Positions 39,088 through 48,617 of a DNA stretch of 64,000 nucleotides are shown here, piece after piece (the stretch's first letter is position 1; the number at the start of each line of letters is the position of its first letter). Source of the DNA: Leptospira perdikensis (GTDB lineage: Bacteria > Spirochaetota > Leptospiria > Leptospirales > Leptospiraceae). The notes beneath the pieces were generated by a model. The model worked only from the letters and a program-made list of their open reading frames with translations. It was not told the origin of the DNA and made no database searches. The stretch covers positions 171,248 through 235,247 of the forward strand of contig NZ_RQGA01000009.1 in the NCBI RefSeq assembly GCF_004769575.1, read 5' to 3'. The position numbers were made by a program, and so were the translations under genes.

Positions 39088-39101
39088 ACTGACTAGTCAG
39101 T
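39088..39101. promoter_or_regulatory. 14-bp perfect palindrome upstream of the glycosyltransferase operon, possible operator
   Basis: ACTGACTAGTCAGT is a perfect palindrome located 30-43 bp before the ATG of the ArnT-like gene, in the region where its promoter should lie. It has the look of a TetR-family operator, but no regulator gene is adjacent. Confidence 0.4.
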
Positions 39102-39337
39102 CAATGTGTTTAATCTAAAAATGGTGAATGGAATTTTTCTAAGAAAAAGATATGTTTATTTGGTCGGAGTTTTTGATTTGTTGGTCAGTGGTTTAGAACA
39201 ATGTTCCGGGCCAATTGGCTGTGAGTCGAAAAACAAAGGCAAATTTGAACTTCTACCTAAAAATCTAAGAATTTTCGGTCAAAATACTTGAATCTTGCAC
39301 AAAACTTACTACAAAACTAGAGTCTAAGATCCATTGT

Positions 39338-39847
39338 ATGAATCCGTATTCCTCAGAAAACTGTCAAATTTTGGAACAAGGAATTTTACTTTTAGAGTCT
39401 ATTTCGAACGAAAGTTATGAACGGAAATTTGAGGTTATGGATGCCTCGATTGGAGGACACTTTCGCCATATCTTAGAACATTACGATTTGTTTTGGGAGG
39501 GTTTAAAAACAGGTCATATAGACTACGATAACAGAAAACGAAATCCAAAACTGGAAACAGATCGTTTGTATGCCATCAGTTCACTTCTAGATTGTACATC
39601 CAAATTTCAAAAGGAAACTTTTTCTTCAGAGTCCGTAGTCATTTCACAAAATTATAATCCATGGGAATCTGTCCCAATGATTCCGAGTTCTATAAACCGA
39701 GAACTCAAATTTCTTGTTTCCCATACAGTTCATCATTACGCGATTGTCTCCATATTGGTGAAGTTAGATGGTGGAACCTTACCAAATGGATTTGGTTTTT
39801 CTCCCGCTACTTTGTTTGCCAAAGCAACAACAGATCTTAAAATATAA
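39338..39847 (+). CDS. DinB-fold (four-helix) putative metal-dependent protein
   Basis: A 169-aa protein resembling DinB/YfiT-like four-helix proteins. The metal-binding His residues are visible in GGHFRHILEHYDLF near the N-terminus and in LVSHTVHHYAIV near the C-terminus. Members include thiol-dependent transferases and DNA-damage-inducible proteins, and the substrate here is unknown. It stands alone between the glycosyltransferase operon and the sulfatase cluster, and no regulatory site is evident. Confidence 0.78.
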   Translation: MNPYSSENCQILEQGILLLESISNESYERKFEVMDASIGGHFRHILEHYDLFWEGLKTGHIDYDNRKRNPKLETDRLYAISSLLDCTSKFQKETFSSESVVISQNYNPWESVPMIPSSINRELKFLVSHTVHHYAIVSILVKLDGGTLPNGFGFSPATLFAKATTDLKI

Positions 39848-40014
39848 TCATCCCTATTTCTGGAAGCAATGATGTTGTTTAATTCATTGGTCGATTCGGC
39901 ATTGGACTGGATGGATTCTTTCTTTTTTCTTTTTTACTAGAGGAACCTTCAACTTAACTCTTTGCGCCGTTTTTAGGTAACGAATACCTTTATTCAAAAG
40001 ACTTTAGGTTTTCT

Positions 40015-41676
40015 ATGAAACTTCTCAAAATTCTGCTCTCTACTTTTTTGGTTTTAACTGTTGTATTTGGTATTCTCTATTTAAATCGTTTACTTTTACT
40101 TCGTTATTCTTTGGGCTGGATTACTGATATTCGCCATCCCAGGGATTCCAACCATCCAGTTCCTTGGTCCGCTGGGCCAACCGAAACAAAAGACAAATTA
40201 AATAATCGTCCACCAAATATCATTGTGATCATGGCTGATGATTTGGGATTCAATGATGTGACTACGTATGGTGGTGGTTATGCGGATCTTGGTGTTTCCA
40301 CTCCCCATATTGATTCCATTGCAAAGGATGGAGTGAGGTTTGATTCGGGATATTCTGGTAGCGCTGTTTGTACTGTGTCTCGTGCGGCATTAATGACCGG
40401 TAGATACCCTTCTCGATTTGGAGTCGAGTTCACTCCTACTCCTGGAGCTCTTGCTCGAGTGGGGGCTGACTTATATTCTGATCCGGATCGTTTGTATCCT
40501 GTCATCATCGATAAAGAAAAGGCGGAAAAATCAAAAAGTTTTAATGAGTTGGGAATGCCTACCTCTGAAGTTACAATCGCTGAAGTATTAAAGGCAAAAG
40601 GATATCATTCCATTCATATTGGAAAATGGCATTTGGGAAGTACAGATGAAATGCGCCCCAACAAGCAAGGATTTGACGAAACTTTGTTTATGGAGAGTGG
40701 GTTGTATTTACCAGTTGATGATCCCAATGTTTATAATTCAAAACAAGAGTTTGACCCTATAGATCGATTTTTATGGCCCAATATGCGATTTGGTGTGAGT
40801 TATAATGGTGGTAAGTGGTTTGAACCGAGTCGGTATCTGACGGATTATTTTACTGACGAAGCAGTTAAAGTAATCGAAACAAACAAAAATCGTCCCTTCT
40901 TTTTGTTTTTAGCACACTGGGCGGTTCACACTCCCTTACAAGCGAGTAAGGAAGATTATGATGCCTTATCTCATATCAAAGATCACAGGAAACGAGTGTA
41001 TTTGAGTATGATTCGTTCTTTAGATAGAAGTGTGGGAAAAATTTTGTCTTCATTGAAAAAAGAAGGATTGGATGAGAATACCATTGTGATTTTTACCAGT
41101 GACAATGGAGCTCCTAACTACATTGGTTTGCCTGATGTAAACTCACCTTTTAGGGGATGGAAACTCACTTTGTTTCAAGGAGGGATTCGAGTTCCCTATG
41201 TGGCAAAGTGGCCAGGTCATATCAAACCTGGTACAAAATATCAAAACGCAATTACCAATATTGATATCCTTCCTACCGTTGCGAGTGCCGCTGGTGCGAG
41301 TTTGCCAGAAGATAGGCCCATTGATGGAGTGAATCTTTTGCCATATCTTATGGGAGAACAAAATCAAAAAGCAAGGCCTCTTTTTTGGAGCGATGGATAT
41401 TACCAAACTGTTCAGGCGAATGGATGGAAATTGATTCAGACCGAAAGACCCAAAAAGAAATGGTTGTTTCATTTGGATTCAGATCCACTTGAGAAAAAAA
41501 ATGTGGTCTCTCTTTTTCCTGAGAAACTCATTCAGTTAGAAAACTTATTAGTAAATTATAATGGTCAAATGCCAAAACCGCTTTGGCCTTCCTTTATCGA
41601 ATTTCCAGTTTCGATTGATAAAACTTTGGATCAAAAGCAGGAACCGGAAGATGAGTATACCTATTGGGTGAATTGA
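40015..41676 (+). CDS. type I (formylglycine-dependent) sulfatase
   Basis: A 553-aa arylsulfatase-family protein with an N-terminal hydrophobic anchor (residues 8-26) that places it in the periplasm. PNIIVIMADDLGFNDV supplies the first metal-binding Asp pair (75-76). HIGKWHLG and FTSDNGAP give further active-site residues. The formylglycine motif is C119-T-V-S-R followed by AALMTGR, so the usual Pro or Ala two residues after Cys is Val. It hydrolyses sulfate esters of unknown substrates. The next gene, one base after its stop, is the maturing enzyme FGE. Confidence 0.9.
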   Translation: MKLLKILLSTFLVLTVVFGILYLNRLLLLRYSLGWITDIRHPRDSNHPVPWSAGPTETKDKLNNRPPNIIVIMADDLGFNDVTTYGGGYADLGVSTPHIDSIAKDGVRFDSGYSGSAVCTVSRAALMTGRYPSRFGVEFTPTPGALARVGADLYSDPDRLYPVIIDKEKAEKSKSFNELGMPTSEVTIAEVLKAKGYHSIHIGKWHLGSTDEMRPNKQGFDETLFMESGLYLPVDDPNVYNSKQEFDPIDRFLWPNMRFGVSYNGGKWFEPSRYLTDYFTDEAVKVIETNKNRPFFLFLAHWAVHTPLQASKEDYDALSHIKDHRKRVYLSMIRSLDRSVGKILSSLKKEGLDENTIVIFTSDNGAPNYIGLPDVNSPFRGWKLTLFQGGIRVPYVAKWPGHIKPGTKYQNAITNIDILPTVASAAGASLPEDRPIDGVNLLPYLMGEQNQKARPLFWSDGYYQTVQANGWKLIQTERPKKKWLFHLDSDPLEKKNVVSLFPEKLIQLENLLVNYNGQMPKPLWPSFIEFPVSIDKTLDQKQEPEDEYTYWVN

Positions 41677-41677
41677 T

Positions 41678-42667
41678 TTGTATTTTTTGTTTCGAAAACG
41701 AATTGTTTTGTTTTTTTGTTGTGGCCTTTGTCATTGTTATTTGGTTTCAAACGGTTTTGAAACTAAGAATAAGTTCTGCGACTTTTCGAAATCAAATGAG
41801 AAAACAAAAGTTTGGGGAATGGTTTGGGTTCCCTCTGGAAAATTCAAAAAAGGGGACAATGTCTATCCAGAAGAATCGCCGATTTATACCACTTCCGTTT
41901 CTGGTTTTTGGATGGATGAAACGGAAACCACAAATGATGAATTTGCTAAGTTTGTTTTTGAAACGGGATATAAAACAGAAGCAGAAACGAATCAGGATCC
42001 CGATCTCGACGGAGGTATAGACAATAAAATCTATAGTCCGGGTGCTGTGGTATTTCAAAAACCAACAAACCTAAATACAAAAGATTCTCCGCTCGAATGG
42101 TGGCGATATGTTCCTGGAGCCAATTGGCGTCATCCAGAAGGGCCTAGTTCTTCTATTGAAAGAAGGGGTTCCTATCCTGTGGTTGGGGTCACATTCAAGG
42201 ATGCGTCAATGTATGCGAAATGGAAAGGTCATTCATTACCTACAGAAGTGGAATGGGAATGGGCTGCTCGTGGTGGATCAGAAGAATCACCCAATCAGAA
42301 TTTATTGGTAAAAGAGGCCAATACTTGGCAGGGTGAATTTCCTTTTCATGATGAAGGACAAGACGGCTTTTCTGGAATTTCACCTGTTGGTTGTTTTGCG
42401 AAAAATGGATTTGGTCTCTATGATATGATCGGAAATGTTTGGGAATATACTGCTGATCCCTGGAAAGTATCTCAAACATGGGATAAAACCAAATACCATA
42501 CGATTAAAGGTGGTTCTTATCTTTGTTCGCAAAACTACTGCAAACGTTATAGAGCTGCTGCAAAACAACCACAAGAAGACCACTTAGCCACAGGCCATAT
42601 CGGTTTTAGAACTATAATACGATCCAGTTTCGATACATTCAAAAAAAATACGAAGGAAAATCTATGA
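41678..42667 (+). CDS. formylglycine-generating enzyme (sulfatase-maturing, SUMF1 type)
   Basis: A 329-aa FGE-sulfatase domain protein with an N-terminal hydrophobic segment that may be a signal peptide. MVWVPSGKFKKGD begins the domain, and the copper-binding active-site pair is present as GGSYLCSQNYCKRYR (Cys283 and Cys288), which distinguishes true FGEs from other SUMF1-fold proteins. It oxidises the sulfatase Cys to formylglycine with oxygen. The start is probably TTG at 41678 with GGGTG seven bases upstream. It follows the sulfatase directly and overlaps the metallo-beta-lactamase gene (ATGA). Confidence 0.9.
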   Translation: MYFLFRKRIVLFFCCGLCHCYLVSNGFETKNKFCDFSKSNEKTKVWGMVWVPSGKFKKGDNVYPEESPIYTTSVSGFWMDETETTNDEFAKFVFETGYKTEAETNQDPDLDGGIDNKIYSPGAVVFQKPTNLNTKDSPLEWWRYVPGANWRHPEGPSSSIERRGSYPVVGVTFKDASMYAKWKGHSLPTEVEWEWAARGGSEESPNQNLLVKEANTWQGEFPFHDEGQDGFSGISPVGCFAKNGFGLYDMIGNVWEYTADPWKVSQTWDKTKYHTIKGGSYLCSQNYCKRYRAAAKQPQEDHLATGHIGFRTIIRSSFDTFKKNTKENL

Positions 42668-43710
42668 AGTTAAGTCAAATCCATCCACTCCAATACAGCA
42701 TTCTTTTTAGTTTGTTGTTCACTCTCTCTTGTTCTTGGGATCGTTTTGTTCTCAGTCGTGTCAACGAAAGTACAACGGTAAAAGCTGAAGCTGCCAAAGA
42801 ACTTTTGAATAAAGATAAAATAACCATTGTCCTTACCGGCACTGGTTCCCCACTTCCTTCGGAAAGCATTCAAAACTCCACCGCCATATTTGTAAATGGT
42901 CAGTTTTTGTTATTTGATAGTGGGGATGGGGTTGCCATGGCGATGGAGAAACTAAATTTACCGGTTGCAGAGATCAATGCTGTATTCATTACCCATTTTC
43001 ATTCGGATCATTTTGCAGACTTGGGTGAGGTGATTGATCGAAGTTGGTTACTCGGAAGACAAAAACCTCTGACAGTTTACGGACCCAAAGGGACTACGGA
43101 TCTTGTGAATGGATTTCTTAAGAGTTATCAATCGGAATACTACTATCGCACGAAACACCATGGTGAAGTTGTGATGCCATCTCAGTGGAAAGGTGCCAAA
43201 CCAAATGAATTTTATCCTAAGTCGGATGGATCTTCTAAAATTATTTATGAGAAAGATGGAGTTGTCGTTCGTGGTTTTTTTGTGAATCATGAACCTGTGG
43301 AACCAGCTGTTGGATACCGTGTTGAATTCAAAGGAAAGTCCATCGTTATTTCTGGTGATACTGCGGATTCGAAATTTCTAAAGAAACAATCTTTCGGTGT
43401 AGATTATTTAATTTCAGAAGTGATGAACAAATCAATGATAGCGAAAGTTGAAAAAGCATATGAATCGATTGCTAATCCAAGACTCGGTAAAATTATGAAA
43501 GATATTCAGTTGTATCATATTGATGTTACAGAATTAGGTAATTTGGCAGAATCGGCAAAGGTAAAAACATTAGTTTTAACTCATATGATTCCGTTTGTCA
43601 AAGGATATGTCCAAACCAAGGCTATTTATAAAGATCCCATCCAAAAGGTATTTCATGGAGATTTGATCATTGGGCATGATGGCAAAAGAATTGAAATTCC
43701 TTTACCATAA
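42664..43710 (+). CDS. metallo-beta-lactamase-fold lipoprotein (RNase Z/arylsulfatase-like)
   Basis: A 348-aa lipoprotein (SLLFTLSC, Cys23) with a metallo-beta-lactamase fold of the RNase Z/AtsA-like branch. The zinc motif is THFHSDHFAD (His111, His113, Asp115, His116), and SGDTADSKFL and LTHMIPF supply later ligands. The family includes type III arylsulfatases, which suits the operon with a sulfatase and FGE. Because it is exported, tRNA processing is unlikely. It is coupled to the FGE gene by ATGA overlap and ends the operon; a 34-bp gap separates it from the convergent outer-membrane gene. Confidence 0.82.
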   Translation: MKLSQIHPLQYSILFSLLFTLSCSWDRFVLSRVNESTTVKAEAAKELLNKDKITIVLTGTGSPLPSESIQNSTAIFVNGQFLLFDSGDGVAMAMEKLNLPVAEINAVFITHFHSDHFADLGEVIDRSWLLGRQKPLTVYGPKGTTDLVNGFLKSYQSEYYYRTKHHGEVVMPSQWKGAKPNEFYPKSDGSSKIIYEKDGVVVRGFFVNHEPVEPAVGYRVEFKGKSIVISGDTADSKFLKKQSFGVDYLISEVMNKSMIAKVEKAYESIANPRLGKIMKDIQLYHIDVTELGNLAESAKVKTLVLTHMIPFVKGYVQTKAIYKDPIQKVFHGDLIIGHDGKRIEIPLP

Positions 43711-43744
43711 TTCATTGAGTTTTTGATTCGAAATTGGTTCTACT

Positions 43745-44857
43745 TTAGAATAAATAAGTAAACGTAGGACCAATTTCCCAACCACGTAAACTCAAAGGGT
43801 TGATTTCTGCTTCTGCATAAACTCCACCTGCTGTGATTCCAAAATATTTATTAAAAAATACTGTTACAGATCCACGCACTTCCCAAGCTGCAAGAACAGG
43901 ATTTCGCCTCACATCAGTTCTCAGAAATAAAAACTTATAAGGATTGTATTGTAATCTTAAACCAACGTTTCCAAATTCTTTATTGATCGCATTGTAGAGT
44001 GGGTAAGCGTATGCACTTCCAAGTCCTTGGTAAGCCCATGCATTTCCAATGGCAGTGGGATCTGAAGGTAAAAGTAAATTATCTGATCTTTGTACAATTC
44101 CAACAGTGGAGAATACGTTCGCATAAAACCTTGCATCACGGTATTGAAAGTATGGTTCTATTTCCCAATTTTTAAAATAAGTAAATTTGAGTCCCAATGC
44201 AAAGATGTTAATTTTCATATTATCATTCACTTGGATTTTAGGAAAAGCAACATAATGGTTTGTTACATTCGTAGTTTCTAATACATTGTCCCATTGATAA
44301 TTTCCTGTTCGTAAGAATTGGCGAACAGAGAATACTGTTGAGAAAACATCTGTAATTTTTTGAGTATAATCCACGCGGATGTTTCGGACCACATGTTCCG
44401 AAGAAGAATCAAAGGAACGTAAAGGAACGGTTCCCTGATTTGACGGTGACATTTTTAAATCAATGGATGTGTATCCATAAGCAAACAACCATTTGTCGTT
44501 AGCTAATGTAAATACAGAACCTTGGTTGGTTCCTGATCCTTCGGATGGAAAATTGGTAGTGCCGGCATTCGTAAGTCCTGTTCTTTTTCCAATTCCTGGA
44601 TTGACCACAAGTCCCGTATTCGGATCTCGATGGGCAAAAGGAATATTGGGATTGGTTTGGATTTCTGCCTTCCCCGCACCAGCGTAGAAGAGAAACCTCC
44701 ACCTTTCTTTGTCCGATTTCTCCTCACCAGGGAGAACCGGACTTGTTGTAGCTTCGTTTGCCTTAGGTAAGGTGACCCCATCTTTTGTCGTAGATTGTGC
44801 TAAAAGAGGAGAAAAAGCGAGAAGGTAGAAGGATAGGCTCCATAGAATTTGTTTCAT
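43745..44857 (-). CDS. outer-membrane beta-barrel protein
   Basis: A 370-aa exported protein with signal peptide MKQILWSLSFYLLAFSPLLAQ and a C-terminal stretch ending GPTFTYLF, a terminal Phe strand typical of barrel insertion. The mature part contains about a dozen alternating amphipathic strands with Tyr/Phe girdles (WLFAYGYTSIDL, INIFALGLKFTYF, WEIEPYFQYRDARFY). It is probably a porin or uptake channel. Its position inside the sulfate-ester gene group suggests that it admits the substrates of the neighbouring hydrolases (inferred). Two palindromes lie upstream in the divergent intergenic region. Confidence 0.8.
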   Translation of the reverse strand: MKQILWSLSFYLLAFSPLLAQSTTKDGVTLPKANEATTSPVLPGEEKSDKERWRFLFYAGAGKAEIQTNPNIPFAHRDPNTGLVVNPGIGKRTGLTNAGTTNFPSEGSGTNQGSVFTLANDKWLFAYGYTSIDLKMSPSNQGTVPLRSFDSSSEHVVRNIRVDYTQKITDVFSTVFSVRQFLRTGNYQWDNVLETTNVTNHYVAFPKIQVNDNMKINIFALGLKFTYFKNWEIEPYFQYRDARFYANVFSTVGIVQRSDNLLLPSDPTAIGNAWAYQGLGSAYAYPLYNAINKEFGNVGLRLQYNPYKFLFLRTDVRRNPVLAAWEVRGSVTVFFNKYFGITAGGVYAEAEINPLSLRGWEIGPTFTYLF

Positions 44858-44888
44858 CGGGTCTCTCAGTAGTGTTTTTGGACACTGT

Positions 44889-44900
44889 TCTCTTAAGAGA
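44889..44900. promoter_or_regulatory. 12-bp palindrome, possible operator
   Basis: TCTCTTAAGAGA is a perfect palindrome 32-43 bp upstream of the outer-membrane protein start, in the divergent control region of the sulfate-ester cluster. No regulator is encoded next to it. Confidence 0.3.
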
Positions 44901-44919
44901 CTACCGCGATAGACCGAAA

Positions 44920-44933
44920 TCTGTTATCACAGA
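44920..44933. promoter_or_regulatory. inverted repeat TCTGT-N4-ACAGA, possible operator
   Basis: A 5-bp inverted repeat separated by TATC, about 20 bp from the TCTCTTAAGAGA palindrome. Short repeats of this size also occur by chance, so the regulatory role is tentative. Confidence 0.25.
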
Positions 44934-45286
44934 AATTAATCCAATATACTGTATTTTGTGTTCAATTCCCGGTTTAAGATGGGAGTATTTTTTTTGTTAC
45001 GTTTGAATTCAATCAAAAGGTCAGGTAATTGACGTTAGATGGTAGTCGTTTTTAACGTTTTTTAAGTGAGATAAGAATTCTAATTCGCAAGGGAAGGACT
45101 TCGCATTTGAAACCAAGGTTTTTTACCAATAAACTTCGGTATACCTGATTGAAAATCTTTCTCCCTGTTAAAGGCTTATGGATTATACAATTCGTACAAT
45201 CTAGTAGGTTGAATTGAAAAGTTCCCTTTCATTTACGATAAAACTAGGTTTTCATCTATCTGACTTTTTTGTGTATAGAATCATCT

Positions 45287-47047
45287 ATGAAATTGAATCT
45301 TAACTTTCTCACTCTATTTATTTTTTTACTGCAATTCAGCGCTTGTCATTCGACCAAACCAAAAGAAGAACTAGTTAATTCGCAGAAAGTTCATCTGGAA
45401 AATTTTAACACAGAGTTTGAAAAAAAAATATATGAAGTGGTTCCTGGTGTTTATTCCGCAGTCGGATATGGAATTGCTAATTCGATGTTAATCGTTGGAA
45501 AAGACGGACTCATTATCATAGATACTTTGGATGAGATACAAGCTTCCAAACAAGTTTTAGAAGAATTTAGAAAGATATCAAATTTACCTATCAAAGCGAT
45601 CATTTATACCCATAGCCATCCTGATCATATTTTCGGTTCTCAATCGTTTGTCGATGGTCAATCACCTGAAGTTTATGCTCATGAGAGTCTATTACCAGCG
45701 GTTCAGAAACTTGCAAGTGAAACCACTCCAATCATTGGAACCAGGAGTGCTCGTATGTTTGGAAATTATTTGGAAAAAAGTGATTTGGTAAATGTAGGGA
45801 TTGGGCCTTATCAAGGATACAATGCAGATACAAAATTAGATTTTGTTCCACCTACAAAAACTTTTCGTGATACTTTGGAAATTGATATTTCCGGAATTCG
45901 GTTGAAGTTAATTCATGCTCGTGGTGAAACTGACGATCAAATTTATATATATTATTCAGAGAAAAATATATTGTTTGTAGGTGATAATTTTTATAAAGCT
46001 TTTCCTAATTTGTATACCATTCGCGGAACATGGTTTCGAAGTTTGAAAAATTGGTATCAGTCCCTTGATATCATTAGAAATTTAAAACCAGAATACCTCA
46101 TTCCTAGTCATGGGAAACCAGTAACGGGTAAAACATATATTTTTGATATTGTGACTGATTATCGAGATGCCGTACAATTTGTACACGACCAGTCCCTCCG
46201 AGGGATTAATGCTGGATACCACCCAGACGATTTAGTTGAGTTTGTAAAACTTCCCGATCATTTAAAAAAATCACCATACTTACAAGAAGTGTATGGAAAG
46301 GTTTCTTGGTCGGTTCGTTCTGCATTTACCGGTAATTTGGGTTGGTTTAGTGGTGACTCGGCAGAGTTACAACCACTGGATCGGAAGGCCTATGCTGATT
46401 TGATTGTGGATCTTGCGGGAGGAAAAGAAAATCTATTAAAATATACAAAAAGTAAGTTACAATCGAAAGAATACCAAGCCGTTTTGACTTTGTCTGGATA
46501 TCTTCTCCGAAATGATCCAAACTTTTCTGAAGTAGTTTCCTTACGCATTGAAGCTTTGGAAAAACTCGGTCAATCAGAATCGAATGCCAATGCAAAACAT
46601 TATTATCTTACGGAAGCTTTAGAATTAAGAAAGAAGTTTGTTGCTAAAATCAAAGTAAAGCCAAGCCCTGCATTACTTCGACGTTATCCGGTAAAAGTGA
46701 TCTTAAGTAGTTTTGTTACCAATTTGGATCCAAATTTAAGTTTTGATTCTGATGAGAAAGTTGGATTTGTATTTTCTGACACGAAAGAATCTTACACCAT
46801 CCACTTACGAAAAGCTGTGGCGGAAGTGATCCCTGGTTTACTAGACGATGCTAAATTGGTTGTTGAACTTGATTCCCAGGATTGGAAGGAGATGTTGGTT
46901 CGATTGAAAAATCCTGCGACAACAGTGCTTAAGTTTAAGTTTAAAAAAGGGAATTTGATCTCTTTTGTTCAGTTTTTGAAAAAGTTTTCACCAAAGGAAC
47001 AAATTCTGTCTTCACAAATTCCGGCTTACCAATCTATAGGAAAATAA
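45287..47047 (+). CDS. SdsA/BDS1-like alkylsulfatase lipoprotein (metallo-beta-lactamase fold)
   Basis: A 586-aa lipoprotein (LLQFSAC, Cys20) of the type III alkylsulfatase family, which releases sulfate from primary or secondary alkyl sulfates such as SDS. The two-zinc motif is [10 protein letters not shown] (His109, His111, Asp113, His114). [26 protein letters not shown] and [11 protein letters not shown] match the SdsA1/BDS1 family. A C-terminal SCP2-like sterol-carrier region (about 480-586, [11 protein letters not shown]) fits the known three-domain layout. The frame opens at 45269 through TTG, but the ATG at 45287 begins the lipoprotein signal. The 3' end overlaps the convergent SDR by 22 bp. 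Confidence 0.88.
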   Translation: MKLNLNFLTLFIFLLQFSACHSTKPKEELVNSQKVHLENFNTEFEKKIYEVVPGVYSAVGYGIANSMLIVGKDGLIIIDTLDEIQASKQVLEEFRKISNLPIKAIIYTHSHPDHIFGSQSFVDGQSPEVYAHESLLPAVQKLASETTPIIGTRSARMFGNYLEKSDLVNVGIGPYQGYNADTKLDFVPPTKTFRDTLEIDISGIRLKLIHARGETDDQIYIYYSEKNILFVGDNFYKAFPNLYTIRGTWFRSLKNWYQSLDIIRNLKPEYLIPSHGKPVTGKTYIFDIVTDYRDAVQFVHDQSLRGINAGYHPDDLVEFVKLPDHLKKSPYLQEVYGKVSWSVRSAFTGNLGWFSGDSAELQPLDRKAYADLIVDLAGGKENLLKYTKSKLQSKEYQAVLTLSGYLLRNDPNFSEVVSLRIEALEKLGQSESNANAKHYYLTEALELRKKFVAKIKVKPSPALLRRYPVKVILSSFVTNLDPNLSFDSDEKVGFVFSDTKESYTIHLRKAVAEVIPGLLDDAKLVVELDSQDWKEMLVRLKNPATTVLKFKFKKGNLISFVQFLKKFSPKEQILSSQIPAYQSIGK

Positions 47048-48546
47048 TCTTTTAGAAATTTTCCAATCCAGTGTTTCCCTGTGTTGACACCATCAAACAG
47101 GGGATCAACGACTCGCGCTGCACCATCTACGATATCTAAGGGTGGTTGGAAATCATGTAGATCTTGTTTTCTTTTTGCAAGTTCCACCGGATCTTCATCC
47201 GTGACCCAACCCGTATCCACTGCATTCATAAAGATTCCGTCTTTTGCGAAGTCCTCTGCCGAAGTATGAGTCATCATATTGAGTGCTGCTTTTGCCATAT
47301 TGGTATGTGGGTGGCGGTCTTCTTTTTTGAATCTATGAAATTTCCCTTCCATGGCAGAAACATTGATGATATGTTTTTTTCCTGTATTGTCCTTTCTCAT
47401 CAAACCAACAAGGCGATTACAAAGTACAAACGGTGCCACAGCATTCACTAGTTGTACTTCTAACATTTCTGAAGTATTAATTTCTCCGAGTCTTAATCGC
47501 CAACTATTGGTTTTGCGAAGATCAACTTGTTGTAAATCGGCATCTAGTTGTCCCTCGGGAAAAACTGCTTCCAATTCATGGGAATTATCATGGGAGTAGG
47601 GAATTTGAGAAAGGGCTGCTGAGGAGCGGATTCCGACGCCTGGTGTTTTGTGATTCCAACTGACGGCAAGGGCGGTTGCCGTATCTTTCATTTCCGAATC
47701 GGATCGGTAAGAATCTAATTCTTGTTTACAATGTTGGTAAAAACTAAGTAACTTTTGCGCTTCTGGTGATAATTCGGAGATTGTTAATTTTTCTATGTCT
47801 AGTAGATGGCTATAAAAACCAGGAGGGCGCCTGACAGTTTGTGCAGCATTATTAATTAGAATGTCCAATCTTTCCAAATGGTTCTCTAAAAATTTACAGA
47901 AGATTTCCACACTTGGAGTATGTCTCAAGTCCAAACCAAAAATTTGTAAACGGTCCTTCCATAAGTGAAAATCAATTTCTTTAGAGAAACGGATTGCAGA
48001 ATCATTTGGAAATCGAGTGGTAGCAATGACTCTGGCACCAGCACGTAACAAAAGTAAGGTTGCTTGATACCCAATCTTTAAACGAGATCCTGTAATGACA
48101 GCCACTGTTCCTCTAAGATCTGTTGTTTGGAACCTTTTGGAGTAGTTGAGTTCCGCACAGTTCGGACACATAGAGTCATAAAAAAAATGTAACTTGTTGA
48201 AGGGGGTTTTACAAATATAACATGGTTTCGGGTTGGAAAGTTCTTCCGCTTTGTCCCAAGACCATCCGGCTGTGTTGGAAATCTGTAAAGGTGCTTTGAA
48301 AACAGATGTTTCTCTTGCTCGCCTGATTCCGGTTAGAGCAGTTTTTTGTTTTTCTTGGATCTTTAGAGTTTGTTTTTTTTCGACACGGACAGTACGATTT
48401 CTTTTGCGAACCTCGTTGCGGTCTGGGCGAGAAATTTTGCCACAAAGGATCATCAGTTCCAATCGTTTTTCTTCGGAAATGGTTACAAGGTCTTTAGGAG
48501 AATCCAAAAGAGATTTTAAATCCTGTAACAAGGAATCGATGTCCAT
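47026..48546 (-). CDS. SDR oxidoreductase with N-terminal zinc ribbon and non-canonical active site
   Basis: A 506-aa protein. Residues 1-105 are helical and basic; CYIC (109-112) and CPNC (127-130) form a zinc ribbon. A Rossmann domain begins at [14 protein letters not shown] (about 149-161), with [14 protein letters not shown] further on. The conserved Ser is in INVSAMEG (Ser397), but the YxxxK motif reads T-N-M-A-K (Lys419), so the catalytic Tyr is replaced by Thr. This fits a distinct extended SDR group rather than a random defect, since the surrounding [15 protein letters not shown] is well formed. The substrate is unknown. Confidence 0.8.
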   Translation of the reverse strand: MDIDSLLQDLKSLLDSPKDLVTISEEKRLELMILCGKISRPDRNEVRKRNRTVRVEKKQTLKIQEKQKTALTGIRRARETSVFKAPLQISNTAGWSWDKAEELSNPKPCYICKTPFNKLHFFYDSMCPNCAELNYSKRFQTTDLRGTVAVITGSRLKIGYQATLLLLRAGARVIATTRFPNDSAIRFSKEIDFHLWKDRLQIFGLDLRHTPSVEIFCKFLENHLERLDILINNAAQTVRRPPGFYSHLLDIEKLTISELSPEAQKLLSFYQHCKQELDSYRSDSEMKDTATALAVSWNHKTPGVGIRSSAALSQIPYSHDNSHELEAVFPEGQLDADLQQVDLRKTNSWRLRLGEINTSEMLEVQLVNAVAPFVLCNRLVGLMRKDNTGKKHIINVSAMEGKFHRFKKEDRHPHTNMAKAALNMMTHTSAEDFAKDGIFMNAVDTGWVTDEDPVELAKRKQDLHDFQPPLDIVDGAARVVDPLFDGVNTGKHWIGKFLKDYFPIDW

Positions 48547-48617
48547 AGAACCAGAGTTTTTTTTAGGGAAGGGTAAGCAAGTATCTAATCATAAGTTATG
48601 TAGTGAAAATAGGTGAA

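Larger units (their letters stand above)
44858..45286. other. intergenic region between the divergent outer-membrane and alkylsulfatase genes
   Basis: This 429-bp stretch contains no convincing ORF or RNA gene. It must carry divergent promoters. Two short inverted repeats are visible close to the outer-membrane gene (44889-44900 and 44920-44933). A direct repeat of ACAAT separated by TCGT lies at about 45190. Confidence 0.6.

Noticed and set aside
39106..39291. 61-codon ORF between the glycosyltransferase operon and the DinB-like gene
   Set aside because: No ribosome-binding site, no family match and atypical composition; the gap of 279 bp more likely holds the divergent promoters and the palindrome.
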